DNA from: Monocercomonoides exilis
Taxonomy: Eukaryota; Preaxostyla; Oxymonadida; Polymastigidae
Reading direction: 5' to 3'
DNA: 64,000 nt
Assembly: GCA_001643675.2 (NCBI GenBank)
Contig: LSRY02000046.1
Span: 248,001-312,000 of the forward strand
Position 1 is the first letter of the stretch. Each line of letters begins with the position of its first letter. The translations under genes and the position numbers were made by a program. Below the pieces are notes generated by a model that was given only the letters and a program-made list of their open reading frames with translations, had not been told where the DNA came from and searched no databases. Of this stretch, positions 48,926-59,762 are shown piece by piece.

Positions 48926-51669
48926 TCACAAAGAAGATAAACGTGTGCTTTTCAGCTTGTTGTAGCCAATAATTAGAGGCTTCACATCAACACCCTTTGC
49001 TTTTGCTCTCTCAATTTCCTCTTTTAGAAATTGTTCACTTGTAAAATTTGATATTTTGAGAAGGAAGAATTTCGTTGTCAAAATAATCATTCAAAACCAC
49101 AACAAAAATACAGGAACACATAAAATATTAAATTATAGCATTTTTTATGTTTCAATAAAAAAGCAAACCTTTCATCTTGCATTGATTGAATCATTGTTCT
49201 GTCTCGTGCGAGTGTACGCGTCTTCTCAGCCATCTCTCTTTCTCTTGTTTCTTCCTAAATATTTGAAACAGCAAACAAAAATACATCATAACATTAAATA
49301 AATAAATAAATAATTAAATACAAAATGAAGTAAATGAAAATCTTATAGAGGTATGGAAAGTCATGAAGCGATAAAGCACATATAATTACAGAACTCATTT
49401 CTCCAATCACCCAAACCATCTGTCTTCTTCTCATCTGGTCGACTTCAATTGCCTTCTGCCTCTTTCGTTCTGTCTCTTCCCATTCCTGCTGCTCCAATTC
49501 TCTTCTTATCTGCTCAGCAGCTATCCTTTCCTTCTCCTTTCGCTGCCTCTCTTTCTCCTGTTTCGCTTTCTTAAGCGCTTCTTGTGCTGCTCTTGCCTCT
49601 TGCATCGCCTTCAGCGAACGCGCACGCTTCGCCTTTTCAGCTGCCTCCCGCTCTGCTTCTTTGCGGTCGTGCTCTTCAATCTGAAAAAAGACAAGTGGGA
49701 AAATTCAAACAGATATATTTTTTGATTTAAAAAATTTGTTTGAATAGATTTCAGTTCAAATGATTAAGTTAAAAAGAAAAATTATTTATTCATCAAATAT
49801 ATAAAGAATATTTAAAGTTACGAAATCACAACATTTGCCTCAATATCAAACCTGTCTTTGCAACATTTCTCTTTCCTTCGCAGTCTCATCAACTTGGACT
49901 TTTTCCAGTCTTTGACAGATATCATCACGCCTCAGCTGCTCCAATCTGATGAAAAACGAATATATTGCAGATTGTGTAAGACAAAGCAATAAAATCACAA
50001 AATATGATTCAGTTATAAATGAATAAAATAACATGATATTCACATATTTTGTGAATAATTTGTGATATATCATATCACAATATATTGAATAATAAATAAA
50101 AATTTGATAATTTCAAGTTAATCTAATCATCACTTCCTTAGCAATTGAACAAACCTTTGCTCTTCTGCAATTGCTCTCATTCGATCAACCATCTCTTCAT
50201 CCTTCTTCCTCTGATCTTCGATTCTTTTTGTCTCTTCTTCAAGTGCCTTCTTCTCGTCTTCGATCTTCTTCAGCTGTAAAGACACAAAAAATGAGTGATT
50301 AACGTATATAAATAAATATCATGTAAAAAAGGAATAGAAATGAATATTTTTTAAATGATATTTCAATATAAATTAGTTTTATCCGAATATCTAACTCATC
50401 TTTCAATCACAATTAAATGAAAAATATTCCCATCATCTTGCTGTAGCACCAACACACAAAGCAAAAACTTAAAGTATTTCTTTTTTCTTTTTTGTTTTTC
50501 TCTCCTTCTTTTTTCTAATTCGCTTTTTTTTTCAAACCCTCATTTCGTGCATGATTCGATCATTTTCGTATCTCATTTTTCTTGCTCTTTCTCTTCTCAT
50601 TAACTCATTTGCTTTTTCCTCTTCTTCAGCCTTAATAGCAGCCTGACGAATTCTTTCCCCTTCCTCAAAGTTATCCTGTTATTGCAAATAACACATATAA
50701 GTATAACATTTACAAATGGTATGCCCATATCAATTAAATCCATTTGCGTTTTCATTTATCTTTTAAGATGTTTACAATTCTAAAAATATCAAACTTCTAT
50801 CTCTCTTCTTCTTTGCTCAACGTGCTCTAATAATTGCGCTTTTCTTTCTTCTGCAATCTTCCTTCTAATTTGATTTCTTCTTTCTTCTTCCTCTTCGGCT
50901 TGCTGATTTTCTCTCCTCAATTTTTCCATCGTTTGCAGATGATATTGTCTATCTTGCTCTTTTTCCATATTTTCAATCCTCATTTTTGCTTCCCTTTGCA
51001 TAGCAGTTTCTTTTTGTGCTTCTGCAAGACGTAATTTTGAAGAGAGCATTCTTGCAATGTCGTCTTCTCTCTTTAACTTTGAAGCAGCATATTCAAGCGC
51101 TTGCTGATGTTGCATTTCTAAACAGACGGAAAAAAGTTATAACCAAATAAAAAAAAATTTTTTTTTAAAATTACAACGCACCCCTCAATTTTGCTTCTTG
51201 TTCATCAAGTGCCTTTAGTTCGTCTTCCTTTGTTTTTAACCTAAATTCTCGTTCTCTAAAATTGCCGATTAAATTTTTTGAAAAAATGAAAAAGCAAAAA
51301 ACCGTATTTTTTGCTCACGTTTTGATTCAAAAGAATCTGCCCAACCACGAGCACGTTGAAGTGAACGCTCGTGTGCTTCTTTTTTCTGGAAAAACCAAAG
51401 ACATAAAAAATTTGTAAGTCCATTTCATTAAGGCAAGTAAAAAAAATGTAGATCACAAAAAAGGAAAACCTTTTGCTCAAACGAGCGGTCAGCTGTACTA
51501 GGCGATGCTTCCCTCCACATCTTAAGATATTCAGGCCTCGTTAAAACGACCGCAGATTGAGAATCTATTTTTCCAGTTCTAATCGAAAATTCGCAATGAT
51601 TATCATAACAACAAAAATAGTTTACAATAAAAATACAACTTTACCACACCCTGTTCTTATAGAAGCCAT
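48926..51669 (-). CDS. TPH-domain coiled-coil protein, CFAP210/CCDC173-like (11 exons)
   Basis: Minus-strand exons 51650-51669, 51470-51578, 51303-51385, 51182-51255, 50795-51117, 50538-50675, 50155-50273, 49852-49945, 49417-49680, 49169-49254 and 48926-49037 join in phase to 473 aa. After a short N terminus ('VVLTRPEYLKMW') the protein is almost wholly Glu/Arg/Lys/Gln coiled coil of the trichohyalin-plectin-homology type. The word order, for example 'EAHERSLQRARGWADS' then 'REQKIREREF', resembles CFAP210 (CCDC173), a microtubule inner protein of flagellar doublets; CFAP45/53 are alternatives. Introns are 46-190 bp, and six of the ten donors read GTTTG. The 20-bp first exon is set by phase. 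A flagellar role fits the ARL3 gene elsewhere in the window, but they are not linked. The exon chain is firm; the family name is probable. Confidence 0.8.
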
Positions 51670-52219
51670 TTAAAAGGCAAAAATATTCTAACCGTTCCCA
51701 TTATTCAACTCTCATCGATCAACTTTCAATCAATAATTTCAATTAATTTTAAAACAAAAATTTCGATATGATAGAGTGAGATAAAATAAGTGGATTTCAA
51801 AATCATTAAAAGAAAGCCAAATTACGTTTCAGAAGAAGAAAGAAATAGAAAAATAAAACACTCTAAAAATTTCAAAACAAAACAATAAAAGAGCACATTC
51901 GAAAACAAAAAGACAAACATATTTAAAATAAATAAAATAATAATAAAGTTTGTTGCATATAAGGTGATTTTAATGCAAATTCTAAACATCCAAGTTATAT
52001 TAACAGACGAACAAACAGTCATAATGAAGTTGAAGTGATGAAGCAAAAACATATGTAGATATGCTTAACAGCTCTGAAGAAAGAACACAAAATAAAAACA
52101 TACTGTGAAATGAAATCGTTTCCCATTTTATTTTATTTTATTTTATCCTTAATTTTTGAGAAAAAAACAAGCCGAAGACGAAAAAAAAAACGAAAAAATA
52201 ACAAATAAATTCTTTGAAA
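51670..52219. other. Spacer between CFAP210-like and TOM1-like genes
   Basis: About 550 bp of A+T-rich DNA. It should hold the promoter of the CFAP210-like gene and the 3' end signals of the TOM1-like gene (both on minus). Nothing specific seen. Confidence 0.5.
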
Positions 52220-54817
52220 TTACGATGGAGCAAATGATTGTATTTCAGACAATATGAATGTTGGATCATCGTTTGGGTGAAGTGAATAAGGTGGGAGCTG
52301 CACAGAAGAGCTGGAAGAAGAGGAGCTTGAAGATGTTGATAGAAACGACGAAGCAAGCAAAGAAGCAGCAGCAGTAGAAGATGAAGAAGAGGAAGAAGAA
52401 GAAAATGAAGAGGAGCTGTTGATGGCCGTTGCATTTGCAGCAGAAGAAGCAGAAATGGCAGCATTTGACGTGAAAGGGAAGGCAGAAAACGGAATGGGAT
52501 GAGAAGAGCTTGAACGTGATGGTGACGCACAACTCGGTGAAGCAGACGATGCATATGGATACCCTCCAAACCCATCAGCATTGATGGAATAGTTGTCTTC
52601 CTCACTTATTTCTTTCTCTTTCTCCTTCTCTCTTTCCTTGTCTCTCTCCTTCTCTTTCTCCTTCAGCACATTTCCCGCTGCGAAAAACGCGCCACTAATT
52701 GGCATGTACCCCTGCTCCTTCAGCACACCCACCGACGACGCCAGCGAAGAAGGCAGTGTGATGTCTTCATTGCCTCCTCCTCCTCCTCCTCCTCCTCCTC
52801 CTGTCCCATCTGCCCCTTCCCCAAACACACCAACCCCACTCGCCCCGATGTTCTGCTGCTGCTGCTGCTGTTGTTGTTGCTCCTCATGTCGCAGCATCGC
52901 CACCGTTTCCTCGTTCTCGCTTCCCTCCACACGCTGCCTCTCCCTCTCCCTCTCCCTCTCTCTTTCTCTCTTCTCCCACTCTCCTCTCTCTTTCCTCCCT
53001 TTGTGTCTGTGCCCGTGTGTGTGCACATGCACATGGTGCTTTCCATACGATGCTCCGAATGCTTCTCTCGCTTTGCTCGACTGGTTGGACACAGGCGAAG
53101 GCGAATGCACAGCTCTCCTTTCTCCACTGCGCATGTCGTTCTTCGAGTGATGTATGCCTCTCTCTGCCTGCTGCCCTGCTCCACTTTTCTCTCTCTCTCT
53201 GCGTCTGTCTTCTCTTCCCCTCTCACTCTCGCTTTCTTCTCTTCTTTTATGCCCACTCTTTGCACTCCCTTGCTTGTACCTCCTGCTCTGACTTCTGACT
53301 CCTCCTTCCTCATTCGAGGTGATTATCACCTGTGTACCGTCCTTCATATCGCCTTCGTATGTCCGCGTGCGGCTGTCTCTGCTTCTACGCTTCCCGCTTC
53401 TCTCTCTTTCTTTCTCTCTTTCTCTGTCTCTTGTCTTTCCTCTGTCGCTTCCACCCATTCGTGTGCCTTTCTGCTTCTGGAAGACAGCCTCCGTCGGCAG
53501 CACAGGCAGCACAGCTATCCCGTCGATGTCTGCGCCGTGCTTGGCTTTGGAGATGTAATACACTTTGCTTGCTGCACGTGAGTCAGACTTTGACTTGGGC
53601 GAGTGGAGCGATAGCACGAAAAACACAGACAGAAGAAGAAGTGAAGGGACGATCTCGAATACGCAGAAAAACAAGCAGTAGTATGTGTAATAATATGCCC
53701 TGAGATAACAATAAGGAAAAAAATAAGAAAGAAAAAGAAAAAGAAAAAGAATATTAGATGTTGATGCATCAACATTACAAAATAAATGTTATAATTCAAA
53801 AATCATGTGTAAAAAGAGGGGGTAAATGTTTATAATTTGTTTGAATCACAAGAGATTAATAAGAAAATGAAAGTGGATATGCAGATAAAGAAAGCAAATA
53901 CCAGATACAAGTATCATTTATGAATGAAAAATTATCTCAAAAATATTATTGCGCAATAAAGTCATACCATCTTTGCTGTCCTTCTTTCACTGAATCCACA
54001 AGCTGGTTAATTAATGGTGCAAATACGTTGCAATTTGTTAAAGTTGTTAAAGTCCAACAAAAACGGATACAAAATATTCCGAACATGCAAAATATCAAAA
54101 TTAAGAGTATCCTGATTCTAATCCGAAAATCATCCGATATTTTGAATTTTAAAAATATCTGAAAAAGTCTTATTCCGTATATCATTATAGATACAGTGAT
54201 GATAAAATAATTTATTGAGTCAACAATTAAAAGAAGACGATTATGATCCCATTTGTCCGAAGAGCCTCGAATCTGACAAAGTTAAATAACAATATTTTCA
54301 AAATTGTAATTTCAAACCGTTATCAAAATGCACAAAGCAATTGTTATTGCGAATAAAGCAACAAAAGTTAATATAAACAATATTGTTAGCAAATTGCAAG
54401 AACTTTTACTGTGTGACAATGTTGAAACAACCGCACTCCCAAGCCATAAAGCAAGAAATTCCCATGCAAGAAACATAAGATATCTCGGGAATTCATCGCA
54501 AAGAAAGTAGAACGAAAATGATTCATACGGCAGAGGGATTGTAAGCAAAAATGAACGAAAAAATAAGAACAGAGAAATAAGAACTAAAAATAATTTTTCT
54601 ATTATATTTGATTTGGAACTTTGCTTGTGAAAAACTAAAACTGCTTCTTTTACGGACAAAAGAAGGCACAAAGAATACAAAACAAATAAAATAGTCACAG
54701 GAAAGCTATCATGGTTTATAATAACTGCAAAATGAATTAATAAAATTCATATTATAATAATATCTATTAACCTGGACATTCTAATGAGATTATCTTTTGA
54801 GGAACATAATTTACCAT
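52220..54817 (-). CDS. TOM1/THH1-like seven-TM protein with long low-complexity tail (4 exons)
   Basis: Minus-strand exons 54772-54817, 54318-54724, 53968-54272 and 52220-53699 join to 745 aa. Introns of 47, 45 and 268 bp have GTTAAT, GTTTGA and GTATGA donors. Residues 1-270 hold seven hydrophobic segments; 'FFRSFLLTIPLPYE', 'FPRYLMFLAWEFLALWLGS' and the final 'FEIVPSLLLLSVFFVL' match the pattern of the plant TOM1/THH1 GPCR-like domain. The remaining ~470 residues are a predicted cytosolic tail: Arg/Glu/Lys repeats, a His-rich 'HHVHVHTHGHRHKG', poly-Gln, a run of ten Gly, and poly-Ser/Ala. TOM1-type proteins are endomembrane or vacuolar proteins; ligand and role here are unknown. The seventh segment lies in the last exon, which shows that the tail and membrane part are one gene. 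Confidence 0.75.
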
Positions 54818-55003
54818 CAGCCCCACTTATTTATTATTTATTCTGAGATTTTTGATCTTCATCATTACAGAAAATTTCAAGAAAATAATGAATAAATTAA
54901 AAATAATTTTTAACTGCGCATAAAAATATTAGCATAGATAGATAAATGCATTTGTGTTGAAATTCTTTTATGAAAAATTGTAAAAAAGAGTTTGTTGAAA
55001 AAA

Positions 55004-55075
55004 TGCTCCTACCTGGATTCGAACCAGGATTACAGGATTCAGAGTCCTAGGTGCTAACCATTACACTATAGGAGC
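55004..55075 (-). tRNA. tRNA-Gln (CTG anticodon)
   Basis: 72-nt cloverleaf on minus: acceptor GCTCCTA pairs with TAGGAGC, D-arm GTGTAATGGTTAGCAC, anticodon stem TAGGA/TCCTG (one T-G pair) with loop CTCTGAA (anticodon CTG, reading CAG), T-arm CTGG-TTCGAAT-CCAGG, discriminator A. No intron. Its anticodon reads CAG, not TAG, consistent with standard stop use in this genome. Confidence 0.94.
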
Positions 55076-55329
55076 TTCAGACGTTTAAATTTTCGTATAA
55101 TAGATTTATAGCTTGAATTTATAAGTATAAAAAATAGTCTTTCACATTTTTAAATGGTATTTGAATGATTTTAATAAGTATTATTTTGTTTCAAAACATT
55201 TTCAAAATCGAAAAAAAAAATTTTTTTAGGAGTTTGATAATTCGACATTTGATCGAAGTGAATATTATTATTAGAATAATCTCATTTCTCTCCAATTTAA
55301 CCAGTAAATTTGAATTGAAAATTTTGATT

Positions 55330-58300
55330 ATGAGCAGACGGGATTATTTTGGAAACCACTGTATTATTCCAACGAAACCTTCAACAATATTTTTCTGATG
55401 CTCTTTTCAAAAATAAGGAGCGAAAAAATAGATTAGATCAACTTTGTAACTCGTTATTACAAAAAAGAAATACTTTTCTTTTCTTATATATTGAACAGTT
55501 ATTACCTGCCATTAATAAAATTGAAAACTAGTGAGGACAAAAGAAAAGATTGGATGAGTTTCCGATATCCATGATTTTTTTTCAAATCGAAGAGATTGTA
55601 TTTTCTCAAATCGGAGCAATCAACGATCATATGGAAAAGATGAAGAGTGTAACTTATTGAAAGGAAAATTGATTGTAAAGCGAGAAAAAGAAGAGAAATT
55701 TGTTTAATTATTCAAATAACAGATAAATCAAATTCTGAACAAATCATAATTTCTAAGCACTTAACTGCAGAGAGGACTTTATCAAAATTATTTTAAGGTT
55801 TCAGGAGCAGAAACTGGAGGAGGAGAGAGTGTGCGCATGCTTGAGTGATGTTTCACTTTGCGCTCGATTCCAAGCACATGTGGAGGAGGCATGCTTTGTG
55901 AAACTGTTCCTGCAACACATTCAAAAAGAGGAGCATTCAATTCATTATCATTTCTCCTTCTTCTATTAATGCAAATACTTAGCCAATACCCCATGCAGTC
56001 ATGAGATGATATTTCTGAATTTTCCTAATTCTTTTTGAATTCTGGATATTCGATAATGAATGTCACACCAAAAATGACAACGACAGAAGCATATGATATG
56101 TTCATATCTTGTTGGCTATATGAATGTTTCGGCACACCAAGAAGAAGGAATAGCTAAAGAAAGGAATTCTTATTCAGTTTGTGGAAATTTATGGATGTTG
56201 AACTGGCGAGCTATGCGAAAGAGATGAGTCAGAAACATTCAAAAAAATAAGCGTTACGAAAAGTTGGAACATGATCAATGCGAGCTTGGAAAAGATGCTG
56301 TTTCAGGAAATCACGAAAGCGAAGCAACAACAATTTAATTTGGTACAATGAGTAAAATACCCGGAACATGGTAAAAAACACGGAATTTTTATTAAAATTC
56401 ATATATCTCGACAAGTTTAAAAAATTAAATTATAATAATTCACACATTCATACATCAGTATATAACACATCTAACCATATTGAAATTTTTATTTGTTGTG
56501 TTGTATTAATGAAGAAATAAATAATTATTATTTTTGATAATCTGACTTTTAATGAATTTTTCTGTTTCAACAAAACGATTCAATTCCTCTTTTACACATG
56601 TAACTTATTTTTTCTTTGTTACAAACTGTTCGGATTATTTTTCATTTTTGGCAATTTGCTATTTCTGACGGAATGAAAATCTGTCATTTTCAAAAAATCA
56701 CAGTCAATGGGATAACTTAAAAAATATTTTTTGCAAAACACAAAAACATCCAAGTGAATTTAACACATGCATCAATAAATATGATAGTTATATAAAATTT
56801 CTTCATTGTTAAAATTTGTAATAATACTATTATTATTTCAAGAATAAAAATTGTTTTCATAATTGATAATTTTAATGATCATTTTCATAGATTTTACAAC
56901 CAAATTGTATTTTGTGAAATACCTACTGAATCATTTTTAATTTTAACAATGAAGAAATTTTATATAACTATCATATTTATTGATGCATGTGTTAAATTCA
57001 CTTGGATGTTTTTGTGTTTTGCAAAAAATATTTTTTAAGTTATCCCATTGACTGTGATTTTTTGAAAATGACAGATTTTCATTCCGTCAGAAATAGCAAA
57101 TTGCCAAAAATGAAAAATAATCCGAACAGTTTGTAACAAAGAAAAAATAAGTTACATGTGTAAAAGAGGAATTGAATCGTTTTGTTGAAACAGAAAAATT
57201 CATTAAAAGTCAGATTATCAAAAATAATAATTATTTATTTCTTCATTAATACAACACAACAAATAAAAATTTCAATATGGTTAGATGTGTTATATACTGA
57301 TGTATGAATGTGTGAATTATTATAATTTAATTTTTTAAACTTGTCGAGATATATGAATTTTAATAAAAATTCCGTGTTTTTTACCATGTTCCGGGTATTT
57401 TACTCATTGTACAAAGAAGATTTCAGTCATTGAGATTAACGGAGAGAAGAATGTGATTGGAACGAAATTTCTTTCTTCTTCATCTTTGTCTTTGTTTTCT
57501 TCTTCAACTTCTTCTTTTGCTGCTGATTCTGAAAATTCTGCACAAATGAATGATGCTCAGTCATAAAATCGTATCAAAGATAAAAAGAAAAGTAATTCCT
57601 CATTTCCTAATTTGGCACCAGAAAACATAGAGCTGCACTCATCGTCTGCTTATTTCTCACAGAAAAATAATATTTATTGCATGCACAGCAGCTGTTGATG
57701 TTCGGCCAAATGAAGAGCATATGGAATAATGGATCTTTTTTTTCCACGTTGATTTTTGAAGAGAAGGTAAAAAAATGCATATTGATGCTTTTCGATAGGT
57801 TGGGGTATGAAGAGTCTGGAAAGCAGTTGCAGAAGCTTCAGCAGGAGAAGCTCGACTTGAACGAAGATATGGAATGGATTTTTCTGAATATGATGAAAAG
57901 ATCAGTTAAGAAAAAGGAAAAAAAAAAAAGAGGAGAAAGATGAAAGGGAAGAGGTTTTGATGAAAAATTTGGGGAAATGAATTTTTTCCAGAAAAAATTC
58001 AAAATTTTGGAGAAAGTTCTCAAAAGAAGATGAGAATGACCTCCAGAATATTTATAAAAAGGAAAATCTTTGAGGATGGAGATTACAAGATGTTTTATTT
58101 TTACTGGAGATGACGGAAGGGATGAAGAGACATGGAATGCAGCGATTCTTTGACAAAGTGAGCGAGAGAAAGGGAAACAAAGGTTTGACATTTTTTAAAG
58201 TTATTTTATTTGACCTATTTTTAATATGATTTATTGTTTTTTCTTTTTATTTGTTTGAACAAAATTGTTTTTGCTAGCGTTTTCGTAAAACTTCAAGGGA

Positions 58301-58690
58301 GTGAAATTACATCAAACGATAGAAAGTGAAGGACAATGGAGGAATTAGCTTGGGAAAGAGCTTTATAGGATCATCATTATAAAAATGCATTGACAGCGAA
58401 GGACTGTCATATTTTTTTTATGAGATTCATTATATTTTCAGCAGAAAGAGACAAGAAAAGGGTTGTAAGATTTTTGGGGTTATAAGAAATATTTTATTGA
58501 GAGATATTGGGAGAGAATGAGAGGATGGGGCAGAAGATGAGTGAGAGAGAAGGCGGAGGAGGAATAGGAGGATGGGGAAGAGGAAAAGGAAGTGAAGGAA
58601 AAGGAAGTGAAGGAAGAGGAGGACAACGAGGAGGTGAAGGAAGAGATGGAGAAGGAAGAGGAGAAGGAAGAGAAGAAGAAAGCGAAGGAG
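55330..58690 (+). pseudogene. Degraded coding remnants, interrupted by foldback F2
   Basis: Protein-like stretches occur in several plus frames. A Gln/Asn/Lys-rich 60-codon piece is at 55349-55531. A piece with 'MTTTEAYDMFISCWLYECFG' and 'KFMDVELASYAKEMSQ' lies around 56075-56240, and a helix 'INASLEKMLFQEITKAKQQQ' at about 56275-56335 is cut by F2. After F2 come Ser-rich 'SSSSLSLFSSSTSSF' text at 57470-57560 and a piece at 57677-57943 ending in Lys/Arg/Glu. A Glu/Lys-rich stretch (58560-58690) contains an in-frame TAG. Stops and frame changes separate them. They may come from one or two genes of the Glu/Lys-rich family also seen at 40.7-41.9 kb, but I cannot show it. Confidence 0.4.
56346..57409. 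mobile_element. 1.06-kb foldback element F2
   Basis: Two ~473-bp arms (56346-56818 and 56938-57409) are near-perfect reverse complements around a ~119-bp spacer. It is flanked by TA (56344-56345 and 57410-57411), with terminus CAATGAGTAAAATACCCGGA. The inner two thirds of the arms match F1 at 45170-46728, but F2 lacks the nested family B element, so it shows the empty site. Removing F2 plus one TA rejoins an open frame ('FNLV' with 'QRRFQSLRL'). Confidence 0.85.
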
Positions 58691-58691
58691 G

Positions 58692-59230
58692 ATGAAGTGT
58701 ATGGCGAGTGAGTCAGATTTCTCATCTTTTTGTGTGTCTTCAGCCCCACTTATCTCATCGCACTTTGTATGTCTTTCCCAATTAGAATTCTTCAACATCT
58801 CCACAAATCCATCGAAAGCCTCACATCTGGCTGAAGGGCCGAGTGAAAGAGTATTTCTGATGAGCAGCTGTTCCTTTTCGTCAGTTTGGGATGTTTATGA
58901 TGGGGGCATTGTCCCCTCTCTCAACAGTCCTTCATCTTCATTGTCTGCCTCGAACACCTCATTTATCGGATGTCATCGATCACAGAATGTTGCAGTCAAT
59001 GGGAGTGAAGGGAATCCATCGAAACCAGCGAGACAAAATCAGACAGACAATGGGGCGAATTCTTTCACTTGGTGTGCGTGGAACGACTCAAATACAACTT
59101 TGAGCGTGTGATTTTTATGCAAATAGCGCTTACATGTACATTGCCCCTCCATTTGATGATCTATCATCAGAAACGCTTTCTGTAAAATATTACTCATTAG
59201 ATGACCGCATCACATGTTCTTGAAAGTTGT
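58692..59230 (+). pseudogene. Beta-helix surface-protein fragment
   Basis: A 139-codon open stretch to TGA at 59109 reads as beta-helix family protein: 'LEFFNISTNPSKASHLAEGP', 'SASNTSFIGCHRSQNVAVNG' and 'GANSFTWCAWNDSNTT', words typical of the family. There is no start, signal peptide or membrane anchor, and the sequence decays after 59110. It lies about 530 bp upstream of the intact relative at 59763 and may be a leftover of a tandem duplicate. Confidence 0.65.
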
Positions 59231-59255
59231 TTTTGCATTTTCAACTCATTTTCCG

Positions 59256-59337
<82 letters not shown>
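59256..59337. repeat. Poly-A (47 bp) followed by (GA)n microsatellite
   Basis: An uninterrupted A run of about 47 bases passes directly into about 17 GA units. Lengths may be affected by sequencing slippage. It sits between the beta-helix fragment and the intact beta-helix gene. Confidence 0.9.
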
Positions 59338-59338
<1 letters not shown>

Positions 59339-59762
59339 ATATTTTTGAAACTGATTGGAAATTGAGCGCAAACGTTCAAAAAGTACAATCATTTCCAATA
59401 AAATCCTATAAATTCCATAAAAATGGTTTATTGGGATTTTATTATGTGACTATAAAAACATCATTTCTCAATCTTTCTTTGGTAATTGGAACGAAATTTT
59501 TTGTTTTAGAAAATTTGTTCCATACTTCACATTCCTAAAAATTTTCTCAATTTGTTTATTTTTCAGTTATTTTTAGTATCATAATGAAAGACTTTTTCTG
59601 ATACAATTGCAGAAAAAGCTTGGAGCAAATTGATATCTTTTTGAAAAACACAAATATTCAGTACCAATTGGAAAAAATAACCATATTTAATTTTATTTTG
59701 ATGTCCCTTTAATTAGTGATTTTGATCAATCTGTGAATATCTTTGTGTATAACATACCAGTA
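59338..59762. other. Promoter-side spacer of the intact beta-helix gene
   Basis: 425 bp of A+T-rich DNA before the ATG at 59763. No named promoter element is recognisable. Confidence 0.45.

Noticed and set aside
52593-53581. Plus-strand Ser/Leu/Pro-rich frames opposite the TOM1-like tail
   Set aside because: They mirror repeat-rich coding sequence on minus, where phase-consistent exons with membrane motifs exist.
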